Shown: positions 9,014-18,208 of the stretch, piece by piece
Numbering within the stretch: the stretch's first letter is position 1
Layout of the letters: each line of letters begins with the position of its first letter
Origin: Mesorhizobium sp. INR15
Lineage (GTDB): Bacteria; Pseudomonadota; Alphaproteobacteria; Rhizobiales; Rhizobiaceae
Assembly (NCBI RefSeq): GCF_015500075.1
Contig: NZ_CP045496.1
Location: 248,001 to 312,000, forward strand
Reading direction: 5' to 3'
DNA length: 64,000 nucleotides
The notes under the pieces: generated by a model
Told to the model about the DNA's origin: nothing
Seen by the model: only the letters and a program-made list of their open reading frames with translations
Database searches by the model: none
Position numbers and translations under genes: made by a program

Positions 9014-9953
9014 GCTTGCCCCCTTCCTGTGGCGAAGGCTGGCCATAGAGGCGCAGTTCGCGCACGCCGACGAGGCCGCTGACGACGCCGACATGCATGA
9101 TGCCGCGCAACGCGCTGCGGTTCCTGCGCATCGGGCTGATGACCACGGCAAGCGCCGCCGCGAAGCAATAGGCGGCCTTTGCCGTGGCCAGGCCAACCTG
9201 CTTGATCAGGCCGATGCCGCGCGCGCTCCGGCCCAGAAGGTGGCCATGGGTCTGGCCGACGCGGAAACGGCGGCGGCCGAGCCAGGCGAACGCGGCTCGC
9301 GAGCGCGGCACCACCTCGTCGACCCAGGCCTCCGGCGAAAAGGCGATGCGGCCGCCGGCCTTGTGCATGCCGTCGAAGAATTCAGTGTCTTCGCCGCCTG
9401 TCTGGCCGCGAGCGAGGCTGAAACGGCGGCCATGCAGGCTCCGCGTGCCCATCCTAAGCAGGACGTTGCAGGTGTAGCCGGTCTGTATCTCCCCGCGCAC
9501 CCAGACCGGCAAGGTCGAGTGGAAATCTCCGCGCCGCATCCATTCGGGCGCATCTGTTCCATAAAGCGCCCGCACCGGGCCGAGCACGGCGGCCGCGCCG
9601 CTCGTCTCGGCCGTCGCGATAAGTTCGGCAAGCCAGCGGGGCGTGGCCGTCTCATCGTCGTCGATGAAGGCGACGAAATCCGCGTTGCTGGCATCGAGGC
9701 CGGCGTTGCGGGCGATCGAAATGTTGCGCGCCGGGCAGTGCACATAGTCGATCGGCAGCGTCAATTCCTGCTGCAGCGAAGCCACCAGCTTCCGCGCGCT
9801 CGGAGTGTCGTCATTGTCGGCGACGATAACGCGGATATCGTAGCCCGCCGGCATGGCAAGAGCGGCCAGCGAACGCAGCGTGTCGGCCAGTTCCGGCCGC
9901 CGGAATGTGCAGACGCAGATGTCGATGCCGGGTTTTTTTCCTATCGCCGCCAT
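9003..9953 (-). CDS. exoM: Succinoglycan-type glycosyltransferase ExoM (GT2)
   Basis: A 316-residue family 2 glycosyltransferase, close to S. meliloti ExoM in length and remembered sequence. It begins MAAIGKKPGIDICVCTFRRPELADTL. VAFIDDDETATPRW carries the DXD-type metal site. RAAFAWLGRRRFRVGQTHG and the hydrophobic C-terminal part fit a peripheral membrane enzyme. ExoM adds a beta-1,4-linked glucose to the growing octasaccharide in the model system. Its ATG at 9953 overlaps the exoA stop in a TGATG arrangement, implying translational coupling in a transcript exoL-exoA-exoM-exoO. Confidence 0.88.
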   Translation of the reverse strand: MAAIGKKPGIDICVCTFRRPELADTLRSLAALAMPAGYDIRVIVADNDDTPSARKLVASLQQELTLPIDYVHCPARNISIARNAGLDASNADFVAFIDDDETATPRWLAELIATAETSGAAAVLGPVRALYGTDAPEWMRRGDFHSTLPVWVRGEIQTGYTCNVLLRMGTRSLHGRRFSLARGQTGGEDTEFFDGMHKAGGRIAFSPEAWVDEVVPRSRAAFAWLGRRRFRVGQTHGHLLGRSARGIGLIKQVGLATAKAAYCFAAALAVVISPMRRNRSALRGIMHVGVVSGLVGVRELRLYGQPSPQEGGKRAA

Positions 9954-10948
9954 CAGGCCACCCGGCGCCGTGAGCCAAGGCCGAGAAGCTGCAGCCAGAA
10001 GCCGAGAGACCAGCCGAAATGCATGATCATTGCCGAGACCCCGGCAAGGGCGATGTTCGGGTTGCGCTGGCGAATGGCGGTCAACATGCCATAGCCGAGG
10101 CAGACCGATGCCCACAAAAGAAGCGGCACGGCCGCCAGCCAATGGACGAAGGAGAACCCGGCGAGCAGCACGACCGGAAACACCAGAAGCGGCACCATCT
10201 GCCGGACTTTCGGGATGACACGATGCTTGAGGACGTTCTTGGCGCGGCCACGGCCATAGCCGAGGTATTGGAAATAGAGGCCGGCTAGGGAAGCACGCGG
10301 ATAGTAGGTCATCTGCGTCTTGCCGCTCATCCAGATGCGGTAGCCAGCCTTGCGCAGCCGGTAGTCAAGCTCGGCATCCTCGTTGTGGCTGAAGCTCTCG
10401 TCATAGCCGCCAACGGCACCGAAGGCCGATATGCGCATCAACGCATGATGGCCATGATCGATCCATTCGCCGGCCGAAAGGTGCCGGTGCTTGGAACCAC
10501 CCGTGCCGAGCTTGGAATTCTGTGCGGCGGCAGCGGCCTGCTGCACGGTGCCGCTGCCGCTGGTCAGCATGGAGACGACAACCGAATCGGCGCCGGTGGC
10601 CAGCGCCTCCTCGACCAGCCGGTCGCAATAATCGTCGGGATAGCCGCCGTGCGCGTCGATGCGGATGAGATAGTCGGTACCCTTGCCGAACGTGCCTACG
10701 GCGAGATTGATCGCGGCGCTCTGAATGCGTCTCTTGTTGTGCAGCAGGATAACGCGCGGGTCCTTGCCGGCGACATCCTTGACGATGGCCAGCGTGCCAT
10801 CGGTGCTGCCGCCATCGGCGACGACGATCCTGGCGCCGAGCCTTTCGGCCGCGGGCCGCAATTGATCGAGCAGCGCACCGATATGGGCCGCTTCGTTCAG
10901 GCACGGAATAACGATCAGGCTGGATGAAGTTTTTTCGTTCTGCGTCAT
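9953..10948 (-). CDS. exoA: Succinoglycan-type glycosyltransferase ExoA (GT2)
   Basis: A 331-residue glycosyltransferase matching S. meliloti ExoA (330 residues) in length and motifs. VIPCLNEAAHIG opens the GT-A domain, IVVADGGSTDGT and RIDAHGGYPDDYC supply the acidic metal-binding residues, and GYDESFSHNEDAELDYRLRKAGYRIW is the acceptor-side ED motif region. Hydrophobic segments near residues 235-265 and at the C-terminus anchor it to the membrane. ExoA adds the second sugar (beta-1,3 glucose) to the lipid-linked galactose made by ExoY in the model pathway. The start at 10948 gives the usual length. It lies 25 bp after exoL on the same strand. Confidence 0.9.
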   Translation of the reverse strand: MTQNEKTSSSLIVIPCLNEAAHIGALLDQLRPAAERLGARIVVADGGSTDGTLAIVKDVAGKDPRVILLHNKRRIQSAAINLAVGTFGKGTDYLIRIDAHGGYPDDYCDRLVEEALATGADSVVVSMLTSGSGTVQQAAAAAQNSKLGTGGSKHRHLSAGEWIDHGHHALMRISAFGAVGGYDESFSHNEDAELDYRLRKAGYRIWMSGKTQMTYYPRASLAGLYFQYLGYGRGRAKNVLKHRVIPKVRQMVPLLVFPVVLLAGFSFVHWLAAVPLLLWASVCLGYGMLTAIRQRNPNIALAGVSAMIMHFGWSLGFWLQLLGLGSRRRVA

Positions 10949-10973
10949 CAGCCCTTTTCCATCTCCAGCCATC

Positions 10974-12146
10974 CTATGCCAGCGCTTCGGCGGCATAGGG
11001 ATCGGGTGCGGTGGCCAGTCCGCGAAGCTTTTCGACCAGCACCCGGCAGTCATTGCGATCATGGCTCCAGGTGCGCGGATTGCGCGCCAGGACGCGGGCC
11101 TTCAATTTGGCGAAGCGATGCTCGTCCATGTTGCCGAGCGCGGCTTCCAGCGCCTGCGGCGAGGCCTCGGGCAACAGGATGCCGATGTCCTGCTGGTTGA
11201 GGAACCGCCCGGTCTCGGTGTTGCCCATCGAGATCGGCACGGCGCCAAAGCGACCGCCTTCATAGAGACGATTGGGCAGCAGCCATTCAGAGTTCTGTCC
11301 CGCCTCGAAGAAATCGATCGCCCAGGAGAAATGGACCTCGCGGTAGATCGCCGCCATATCCTCGGGATTGCGATAGGGCCCACGAAACGACAACCACGGC
11401 TCGGCTTCTACGAAAGCGTGAAAATCCGGGAATTCGGACAGTGCCGGACGGCCCCTCAGCACGACCTCGAACCGGCCGTTGGCGCGGCGCGAGAAATCGG
11501 CCAGAAGCTCAAGCGAGCGGCGGCAGCGCAGGGCGCCGAACCAGCCGATCCGCCACGGCGGAGGCAGTGGGTTTTCCGTTTGGAGAGCTTCCCCCGGCAG
11601 AACCGCCGCTGCGTCGAAATATTTGTTCTCGAGCAATTCGACAGGTGCCGCGATCTGACCGAACGGCTTGAAATAGTTCGCGATGAAAGCAGGCGAACTG
11701 GTCACCAGCAATTTCACGTCGCGGGCCAGATAACGCTCCGTGCCACGCAATGCCTTGCCCAGCAAATCGTCGCGAAGCACAAGGCGGTGGATGTCGAGGC
11801 ACTCGTAGACGATTGGAACCTTCGCGCCGAAAGCAGACTTGGCACGCCGCGCCAGCACCAGCATCTCGAGATTGCGCGCGATGATTAGGTCCGGCCGGGC
11901 CATGCCGCCCAGTTTCGCGCCGATCGAAACCGCCGCCTTGGCGACAGCTGCCATACGCTGGGCGAATCGGCCATCACGCGTCGCGCCGAGATCGATCGGC
12001 TGCAAGCCTTCGACATCCGCAATCGGATTGGCGGTGCGGCGGAAGCCGGCCAACGTGACCCGGGCCCCACCTGCCCTGAGCATTATGATCCGCCGGCGTA
12101 CCGCCGGATCGGAAACATCGTGCACAAGGTACAAGACATGCAGCAT
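10974..12146 (-). CDS. exoL: Succinoglycan-type glycosyltransferase ExoL
   Basis: A 390-residue GT-B type glycosyltransferase. It starts MLHVLYLVHDVSDPAVRRRI, with AGGARVTLAGFRR and DLIIARNLEMLVLARR in the N-terminal Rossmann domain; the C-terminal half has NRLYEGGRFGAVPISMGNTETGRFL, a sugar-nucleotide-binding type region. ExoL adds the third sugar of the succinoglycan unit in S. meliloti. It is the first gene of the left-going exoL-A-M-O unit and is divergent from exoT. Two TGC-N3-GCA promoter motifs lie in the 166-bp shared intergenic region. Confidence 0.85.
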   Translation of the reverse strand: MLHVLYLVHDVSDPAVRRRIIMLRAGGARVTLAGFRRTANPIADVEGLQPIDLGATRDGRFAQRMAAVAKAAVSIGAKLGGMARPDLIIARNLEMLVLARRAKSAFGAKVPIVYECLDIHRLVLRDDLLGKALRGTERYLARDVKLLVTSSPAFIANYFKPFGQIAAPVELLENKYFDAAAVLPGEALQTENPLPPPWRIGWFGALRCRRSLELLADFSRRANGRFEVVLRGRPALSEFPDFHAFVEAEPWLSFRGPYRNPEDMAAIYREVHFSWAIDFFEAGQNSEWLLPNRLYEGGRFGAVPISMGNTETGRFLNQQDIGILLPEASPQALEAALGNMDEHRFAKLKARVLARNPRTWSHDRNDCRVLVEKLRGLATAPDPYAAEALA

Positions 12147-12194
12147 GAAAACTCGCCTGCTGTTGGCCCACCCACAGGGATGCTAGTACAGCTC

Positions 12195-12210
12195 TTGCTG
12201 CACCGCAACA
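12195..12210 (-). promoter_or_regulatory. TGC-N3-GCA operator candidate, exoL side
   Basis: On the minus strand this reads TGTTGCGGTGCAGCAA, 49 bp upstream of the exoL start codon. The core TGCGGTGCAGCA fits the pattern TGCRNYGCASMA that I recall for PhaR-type PHB regulators of rhizobia. The same motif occurs upstream of other transcription units in this cluster. Confidence 0.55.
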
Positions 12211-12244
12211 TTTTTGGTGCGACGTAGCAAATATCCACATTTTT

Positions 12245-12260
12245 TGTTGCACTGCAAAAT
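12245..12260 (+). promoter_or_regulatory. TGC-N3-GCA operator candidate, exoT side
   Basis: TGTTGCACTGCAAAAT, 53 bp upstream of the exoT start and 50 bp from the partner site at 12195 (start to start). The dyad TTGC-ACT-GCAA is perfect. With the exoL-side site it forms a divergently placed pair in the exoL/exoT promoter region. Confidence 0.5.
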
Positions 12261-12312
12261 TATTGCCGTAGTTTGACCACGGCGGCGGTCGCAGATTTCC
12301 GGGCTGGAATCT

Positions 12313-13836
12313 GTGCAAAAATCAGGAATCCTGAATTTGGAAGCCAATGCATTCGATCCGCCGGAACGCTCTCTGCGCAGATCGGTCGGGCGTGGCGCTG
12401 TTGTCACGGCCATGGCGCAAGCGGTGCGGGTCGCGACACAAATCGTGTCCGTCATCGTCCTGTCGCGGCTTCTGTCACCGCGGGATTTTGGTGTCGTGGC
12501 GATGTGCGCCCCGGTGCTCGCTTTCATCGCGCTGTTCCAGGATTTTGGCCTGACGCAGGCGACAATCCAGAAGAGCGGCATCCGGCATGACGAGGTGAAT
12601 TACCTCTTCTGGGTCAATGTCGCGGTCAGCGCGTTTCTGGCTTGCGTGCTTGCGGGTGCCGCCCCCCTGGTCGCGACTTTTTATGGCGAGCCGCGCGTAA
12701 CGGGCCTCGTCGCCGCGTTCGGCCTGCAGATCATGGCCTATGGGCTCGGAGCCCAGCATCTGGCGCTGCTGACGCGCCGCATGCAGTTCGGCCGCCTGGC
12801 CATCATCGACGTCGCCAGCGCCGTCGCCGGCCTCGCGGTGTCGATCGCCTGGACCTTCATAGACCGCTCCTATTGGGCGCTGTTTGCCGGCACGCTGACC
12901 GGAGCCGTGCTGCCGACGCTCTGCTATTGGGCAAGCTCGCGCTGGCGTCCGAGCCTGCCGCGCAAGGTCGAGGGAATCAGCGAGCTGATCAATTTCGGCG
13001 CCGGCATCACCGGCTTCAACTTCGCCAATTTCTTTGCCCGCAACCTCGATAATGTGCTGATCGGCAAATACTGGGGCGAGGCGCAGCTTGGCCTCTATGA
13101 CCGCGCCTACAAATTACTGCTGTTTCCGCTCAGCCAGATCACCAATCCGCTGTCGAAAGTCATGGTGCCGGCGCTTTCCCGGTTGAAGGACGAGCCGGAC
13201 CGATACCGCAGCGCCTATCTGCGCGTCATGCCGCTGATCCTGCTGGTGGCGCTTCCGGGCGTTGCCTTCGCGACAGCGATGTCCGATGTGCTCATCCCCT
13301 TCGTGCTCGGCGAACAATGGCGCGAGAGTGCCAGCATCTTCCTGGCACTCGGCTTTGCCGGACTGCTGCAGCCGCTCAACAATCCGGCGGGATGGCTTTT
13401 CGTCAGTCAGGGCCGCTCCGGCGAATTCATGCGCTGGGGCATCGTCACCGCCGTGACCTCGGTGCTGGCCTTCATGCTCGGCCTGCCCTATGGCGCGCTC
13501 GGCGTCGCCATAGCCTACGCAATCAGCGAGTATCTGAGGACGCCCTTCCTGTGGCTCTATATCGGCAGGAGCGGACCGGTGCAGGCCAGGCATGTGCTTC
13601 GCGCCGCCGCACCCTTCGTGCTTGGCGGCCATTTGGCGCTGGCGGTCATCTGGTTCATCAAGCCGTGGCTGCCGCAGCAACATGTCATTGCCTTGGCCTG
13701 TGGCGCCGTTCTCGCCTACCTGATCACGCTTATCATCGCACTGGCGTTCGCCTCCGGCCGTGAAGCCTTGCGCGAGGCCATCAAGATGCTGCCGGCAAGG
13801 CCGCCTGCCCACGCGGCGCCAAGCGAGGCCAAATGA
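12313..13836 (+). CDS. exoT: ExoT-type repeat-unit flippase (MOP/Wzx family)
   Basis: A 507-residue polytopic membrane protein with a dozen or more hydrophobic segments, of the polysaccharide transporter (Wzx, MOP) superfamily. SRLLSPRDFGVVAMCAPVLA near the N-terminus and GLYDRAYKLLLFPLSQI in the middle are typical of ExoT/WzxC proteins. It should move the lipid-linked repeat unit to the periplasmic side for polymerisation by ExoQ. The GTG start at 12313 is taken because it leads straight into the family's cytoplasmic N-terminus; no strong ribosome binding site is seen. It is divergent from exoL and convergent with the GT4 gene at 13925. Confidence 0.87.
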   Translation: MQKSGILNLEANAFDPPERSLRRSVGRGAVVTAMAQAVRVATQIVSVIVLSRLLSPRDFGVVAMCAPVLAFIALFQDFGLTQATIQKSGIRHDEVNYLFWVNVAVSAFLACVLAGAAPLVATFYGEPRVTGLVAAFGLQIMAYGLGAQHLALLTRRMQFGRLAIIDVASAVAGLAVSIAWTFIDRSYWALFAGTLTGAVLPTLCYWASSRWRPSLPRKVEGISELINFGAGITGFNFANFFARNLDNVLIGKYWGEAQLGLYDRAYKLLLFPLSQITNPLSKVMVPALSRLKDEPDRYRSAYLRVMPLILLVALPGVAFATAMSDVLIPFVLGEQWRESASIFLALGFAGLLQPLNNPAGWLFVSQGRSGEFMRWGIVTAVTSVLAFMLGLPYGALGVAIAYAISEYLRTPFLWLYIGRSGPVQARHVLRAAAPFVLGGHLALAVIWFIKPWLPQQHVIALACGAVLAYLITLIIALAFASGREALREAIKMLPARPPAHAAPSEAK

Positions 13837-13924
13837 GACGCGCCTGCGGAATCGATACGTCGCTCCTGGCAGTGAATACCTAAGAGCCGTTCAAGCGCCG
13901 GGCCTGACCAACGCCGTCAGAACT

Positions 13925-15004
13925 TTATGCAGCTTGCCGCGCGCGCTGCTGCACCGCTCTGTCGAGGATCGAGAAAAAGGTGGCGAACTGGCGGTCGGGA
14001 TCGAGTTCCGGACGCCCGGCAAAGGTGCGCGCGGCCGTCGAAAGCCGTTCGTATTCCCGGCTGTCATTCCATAGCTGCCTGACCACGGCCACCCAGTCGG
14101 CCAGCGGAGCGTCATAGTCCAGCACCGTGCCACCGGGGCCAATCGCCTCGGGCAGGCCGCCGCGGCGCGAGCCGACGACAGGAATGCCGCTGCAATGGGC
14201 TTCGGACGCCACCCGGCCCCAGGCCTCTTCCCATTTGCTCGGCGCAAGCAGGATCCTGGTGCGGCCGTAGACCGTCTTCATGTCATTGGTGCGGTTTTCC
14301 AACGTGACATTGCCAAGCGGCGCGATCGTTTCCTCGATGCGCGCCCGATGATCATCCTCCAGTTTCCAGCTTTCGACGAAAAGGAACGGGATTTCCTGGC
14401 AGACACTGGCGATGCGCACGGCAAGCTCAAACCCCTTTTCCTCGTAGGGGTTGATCAGCGTGACGAACTGGCCGGTCGTCGGCGTGCTGTAGTGCATCGG
14501 ATTGATGGTCGGCGGGATCACCGTCGCCTCGATGCCGAATTCCTCCTTGTAGGTGCGCGCGGTGAATTCCGAATTGGCGATGTAGAGCGCCGAATGCAGC
14601 TCGCGCGGATCACCATCCAGTTCATGGAACTCGACATTGCGGAGATAGATGACCAAGGGCACGCGCTGCGCCTGCAGCGCCTTGCCGATCGGAACGGATT
14701 TGTGGCACTGGACCACGGCCACATCCGGCTTCAGTTTCTCGACCGCGAAGCCCGCCGCTTCCCAGGGGAACCAGGCACGAACCACGGGATAGCCCGGGTG
14801 GCTGTCGACGACCGCCGGCTGGCGCAGGAGCTTCATCTTGGCGCGTGCCTTGAGCCCGAACATGCCGTCGCCGAAAAGAGCGGCCAGCACCGATGCCTCA
14901 TGGCCGTGCTCGATCAACTGCTGCGCCAGATGGTGGGTGCTGGACTGAACGCCGCCGCCGAATTCGGGCGGATAGCCATTGCCGCTGGCAAAGAGAACTT
15001 TCAT
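13925..15004 (-). CDS. GT4-family glycosyltransferase in the exo cluster
   Basis: A 359-residue GT-B glycosyltransferase, start MKVLFASGNGYPPEFGGGVQ at 15004 with a GGAG site upstream. The glycine-rich FGGGVQSSTHHLA is the acceptor-binding loop of GT4 enzymes. The C-terminal domain has LLAPSKWEEAWGRVASEAHCSGIPVVGSRRGGLPE, whose EAWGRVASEA is the EX7E-type donor-binding motif. It has no counterpart I recognise in the S. meliloti exo locus. With the adjacent UDP-glucose dehydrogenase it may add a side-chain sugar, possibly glucuronic acid (inference). It lies 114 bp downstream of ugd on the same strand. Confidence 0.8.
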   Translation of the reverse strand: MKVLFASGNGYPPEFGGGVQSSTHHLAQQLIEHGHEASVLAALFGDGMFGLKARAKMKLLRQPAVVDSHPGYPVVRAWFPWEAAGFAVEKLKPDVAVVQCHKSVPIGKALQAQRVPLVIYLRNVEFHELDGDPRELHSALYIANSEFTARTYKEEFGIEATVIPPTINPMHYSTPTTGQFVTLINPYEEKGFELAVRIASVCQEIPFLFVESWKLEDDHRARIEETIAPLGNVTLENRTNDMKTVYGRTRILLAPSKWEEAWGRVASEAHCSGIPVVGSRRGGLPEAIGPGGTVLDYDAPLADWVAVVRQLWNDSREYERLSTAARTFAGRPELDPDRQFATFFSILDRAVQQRARQAA

Positions 15005-15118
15005 GAAACCGGCTCCTTGTCGCATTCTCGCATCGTACCCAAAAGCGGCATGGCGAAGAGGCTCGCCTCGTGCTCCCTGACGTCGTCCCTCTTGGAACCG
15101 GTCAATCCATCCACGCTG

Positions 15119-16450
15119 TCACGCGGCCATCCTGCCGATCGAATGATATTCGATGCCATGGCGCGCGACGACCTTCGGGTCATAGAGGTTGCGGCCGTCG
15201 AAAATGACCGGCGTGGTCAGCGCGACCTTCAGTGCATCGAAGGATGGAGCGCGGAAGTTCTTCCACTCGGTGGCGATCAACAGGGCATCGGCGCCGCGCA
15301 ATGCCGCCTCCTTGGTGCCGCACAGAAGCAGATCGTCACGCAGCCCGTAGATGGCCTGGCATTCCTGCATCGCCTCGGGATCATAGGCCTGAACGATGGC
15401 GCCGGCCTGCCACAACGCTTCCATCAGGATGCGCGCCGGCGCCTCGCGCATATCGTCGGTGTTTGGCTTGAAGGCCAGGCCCCACAAGGCAAAGGTCTTG
15501 CCCTTCAGGTCGCCCTTGAAATAGCGGTTCACCTTGTCGAACAGCACCGACTTCTGCTCATTGTTGCGCTCCTCGACGGCACGCAGCAGCTTGGCATCGA
15601 ACTTGACACCCTCGGCGGTCTTGATCAGCGCCCGCACATCCTTGGGGAAGCAGGAACCGCCATAGCCAAGGCCGGGATAGATGAAGTGGTAGCCGATGCG
15701 CGGATCGCTGCCGATGCCCTTGCGGACCTCCTCGATATCGGCGCCGAGCTGCTCGGCCAGGTTGGCCATCTCGTTCATGAAGCTGATCTTGGTCGCCAGC
15801 ATGCAATTGGCGGCGTATTTGGTGAATTCGGCGCTGCGCACATCCATCACGATCATCTTCTCGTGGTTGCGGTTGAACGGCGCGTAGAGCTCGCGCATCA
15901 CCGCCTCGGTGTCCTCGCTCGAGGTACCGACGATGATGCGGTCGGGCTTCATGCAGTCGGCGACAGCCGAGCCCTCCTTGAGGAATTCAGGATTGGAGGC
16001 GACGTCGAAGGTCAGGTCCTCGCGGCCCCGCGCCTTCAGCGTTTCGGCGATCCTCGCCTTGATTTTCTCGCAGGTTCCCACCGGCACGGTGGACTTGCCG
16101 ACAACGATCTTGGGCGAGTCCATCTCCCGGCCGATGGCCTCGGCGACAGCCAGCACGTATTTGAGGTCGGCCGAGCCGTCCTCGCCCGGCGGCGTGCCGA
16201 CCGCGATCATCTGGATCTCGCCATGCTTGACGCCAGCCGCGGCGTCAGTGGTGAACTTGATACGGCCGGCGGCATGGTTCTCCTTGACGAGGCTTTCGAG
16301 ACCAGGCTCGAAGATCGGAACCAGGCCCTGGTTGAGCCGCTCGACCTTGGCGGCGTCGATGTCGACGCACACCACTTCGTGCCCCACCTCGGCAAGCACA
16401 GCCGCCTGCACGAGACCGACGTAGCCAATTCCAAAGACGGTCAAATTCAT
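15119..16450 (-). CDS. ugd: UDP-glucose 6-dehydrogenase
   Basis: A 443-residue NAD-dependent enzyme that oxidises UDP-glucose to UDP-glucuronate (called rkpK in some rhizobia). MNLTVFGIGYVGLVQAAVLAE is the N-terminal Rossmann nucleotide-binding motif, VASNPEFLKEG a conserved active-site segment, and GYGGSCFPKDVRAL carries the catalytic Cys near residue 260. LAFKPNTDDMREAPA marks the C-terminal domain. All expected residues are present. Finding it inside an exo cluster suggests uronic acid in the polymer, although UDP-glucuronate also feeds LPS and other capsules. It is 73 bp downstream of exoK on the same strand. Confidence 0.93.
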   Translation of the reverse strand: MNLTVFGIGYVGLVQAAVLAEVGHEVVCVDIDAAKVERLNQGLVPIFEPGLESLVKENHAAGRIKFTTDAAAGVKHGEIQMIAVGTPPGEDGSADLKYVLAVAEAIGREMDSPKIVVGKSTVPVGTCEKIKARIAETLKARGREDLTFDVASNPEFLKEGSAVADCMKPDRIIVGTSSEDTEAVMRELYAPFNRNHEKMIVMDVRSAEFTKYAANCMLATKISFMNEMANLAEQLGADIEEVRKGIGSDPRIGYHFIYPGLGYGGSCFPKDVRALIKTAEGVKFDAKLLRAVEERNNEQKSVLFDKVNRYFKGDLKGKTFALWGLAFKPNTDDMREAPARILMEALWQAGAIVQAYDPEAMQECQAIYGLRDDLLLCGTKEAALRGADALLIATEWKNFRAPSFDALKVALTTPVIFDGRNLYDPKVVARHGIEYHSIGRMAA

Positions 16451-16523
16451 TCGGTTTCATTCCTGCTTGAGGCAACGGATCGCTTGCGATCCGGCCAGTT
16501 CAAATCGACTTTCGCGACTGGTC

Positions 16524-17372
16524 CTACTTTACGCTGCATGCCAGCGATTCCGGAAACTGGCAGGGCTGGCCCAGCGCGGTGAAGGCGACGCGGTCGATTT
16601 GCAGCGTAACCTTGCGGCCCGGATCTGAAAACGCGCCCAACCAGCCAGTCATGGTATCGCTGCCCCAAAGGCTGAAGAATATCTTCTGCGCATGGGAAGG
16701 CAACTTCGCCGGATCGGTGATCGTGTTCACCAGCTGGCCGTTGAGATACCAGCGCAGCCGGTCCTTTTCCCAGACGAAGGCGTAGTCGTTGAAGGCGTTT
16801 TCCGTGCCACCCGCGACGTCGACCAGCTTCTCGTTCTTGCCGTTGCCGGCGATATAGGCATTGACCTGCACCTTGGAGGTATCCTTGGTCAGGATCTCGA
16901 AATCGATCTCATCCCAGGGTTGTTTGTCGGTAGGCCCGATATAGGTGAAGAAGGCCGCGTTGAGGCCCGAGCCGCTGCCGGTCTTCATCCGCGCCTCGTA
17001 AGTGCCGTAGCCGAAGCGCTGCTTGGTCTGGATCTCGCCGCAGGCAAAGTCGCGATCCTTCAGTTTCTGCTTTTCGAAACCAAGCGACAATACGCCGTCG
17101 GAAAGCTCGACCAGGCCCTTCGACCAGGTGCAGTTTTGATGCGCCCCGTTCGACCAGCCATCGGAAACGTACCAGCGTGCGCGGTCAAAGCTGGTGAAGT
17201 CATCTACGAAGGATGGCGATGTCGGAATGTCCTGGGCGCGCGAAGCAGTCTGCGACGTCAACAAGCCGCCAAGAGCGGTCAGCAGCAATGCGCCAATGAT
17301 GCCGGTTTGCCTGATCCGGCGCGGTATTGCGCCGGTTGCGATCGTGGACATTGTTTTCGGATCGGAATTCAT
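16524..17372 (-). CDS. exoK: ExoK-type secreted endo-beta-glycanase (GH16)
   Basis: A 282-residue glycoside hydrolase of family 16 (beta-1,3-1,4-glucanase fold). The start at 17372 (MNSDPKTMSTIATGAIPRR) has AAGGTGAG upstream. A signal peptide follows (hydrophobic TGIIGALLLTALGGLLTS, cleavage after SRAQ). The active site is PWDEIDFEIL, the ExDxxE nucleophile/acid-base motif. S. meliloti ExoK cleaves nascent succinoglycan to give low-molecular-weight product. The C-terminus has two Cys (PCQFPESLACSVK) that may pair. Downstream come ugd and the GT4 gene on the same strand, so the three may be co-transcribed with the 17522 gene. Confidence 0.9.
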   Translation of the reverse strand: MNSDPKTMSTIATGAIPRRIRQTGIIGALLLTALGGLLTSQTASRAQDIPTSPSFVDDFTSFDRARWYVSDGWSNGAHQNCTWSKGLVELSDGVLSLGFEKQKLKDRDFACGEIQTKQRFGYGTYEARMKTGSGSGLNAAFFTYIGPTDKQPWDEIDFEILTKDTSKVQVNAYIAGNGKNEKLVDVAGGTENAFNDYAFVWEKDRLRWYLNGQLVNTITDPAKLPSHAQKIFFSLWGSDTMTGWLGAFSDPGRKVTLQIDRVAFTALGQPCQFPESLACSVK

Positions 17373-17521
17373 ACCAAACTCACCTTTGTGCTGTGTCCCC
17401 AACCCAAAGTCGACGTTCGAACCGTGGCTGAACGGGCCAACCTTGACCTTCTGCCTGCCCCTCCCGAATTCCCTTTCTCGCCTCGCGGCCAATCGGTGTT
17501 GCAATCCCCGAGCCTTCGATT

Positions 17522-17923
17522 TCACCGTCTGCCGGCACCTGCCGGCCTCGCAAATTCAGAGTGGACCGCCGAATCGGGCGCCCCATCCTCGTCGAAGACC
17601 ATATCGAGCGAATGACGGAGCTCCTTGATCAAGCCGTTCTGGCGTGACAGCGCGGCGATGCGTTGCTCACAATTCAGGATCGATTTCGTCAGCGAGGTGA
17701 CCTCGGACAAGCGGCGGTCGGAGGCAGAGCCGTTCTCCATCTCCTCGACCAGGAAGGCCGCGTTCGTCGCTTTTGTCCGGTAGCGGTTCTCAAGCCCGCC
17801 TCGCTCGGCCTCGATCTCGGCGCCGATCTGCTCGAACAGCTTTGCCAGGCGATCAAGACGCGAGACGTCGGTCTGCCGGTCGCGTGCCGGGTTCCTTGAT
17901 TTGAAACCGAATATCGAGGCCAT
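17522..17923 (-). CDS. Hypothetical coiled-coil protein
   Basis: A 133-residue protein that I do not recognise. It starts MASIFGFKSRNPARDRQTDV and is highly charged, with heptad-like stretches (LDRLAKLFEQIGAEIEAE; TSLTKSILNCEQRIAALSRQ) that predict alpha-helical coiled coil. There is no signal peptide or membrane segment, so it is probably cytoplasmic. It is upstream of exoK on the same strand with about 150 bp between them, and a TGC-N3-GCA promoter motif lies about 160 bp before its start, which ties it to exo-cluster regulation. Confidence 0.65.
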   Translation of the reverse strand: MASIFGFKSRNPARDRQTDVSRLDRLAKLFEQIGAEIEAERGGLENRYRTKATNAAFLVEEMENGSASDRRLSEVTSLTKSILNCEQRIAALSRQNGLIKELRHSLDMVFDEDGAPDSAVHSEFARPAGAGRR

Positions 17924-18080
17924 GGGGCTCAGGTTCCTGTCATCGCCGACTTCCGCGCCGGATTTCTGGCCAATCCCGCAACCGGGAGTTCAAACACGCG
18001 TCGCACGGTCCAGCTCTTTTTGGCTAAAAGAGAGTGTATCAGACCAATCCGATCGGGGGCCAGTTCGGATGGTCGTCAAA

Positions 18081-18096
18081 TTGCTGCACCGCAACA
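18081..18096 (-). promoter_or_regulatory. TGC-N3-GCA operator candidate upstream of 17923 unit
   Basis: On the minus strand TGTTGCGGTGCAGCAA, identical over all 16 bases to the exoL-side site at 12195-12210. It lies 157 bp upstream of the coiled-coil gene start and 112 bp beyond the exoU stop, in the intergenic gap 17924-18208. Confidence 0.55.
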
Positions 18097-18208
18097 TAGA
18101 CTGCCATCCTCGGAGCCGCGAGGCAACCATCGAGTTTGTAAACTCATAAATCCAGCGGAAATGGTTTGAGCCACGGCCTGGTCCGCGTGGTGCAACGGGC
18201 CAGCACGT

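Noticed and set aside
14195..16582. A 795-codon open frame on the plus strand
   Set aside because: It runs antisense across the GT4 glycosyltransferase and UDP-glucose dehydrogenase genes, both clear family members. Its translation is low-complexity and rich in His, Arg and Gly, typical of a GC-rich shadow frame.
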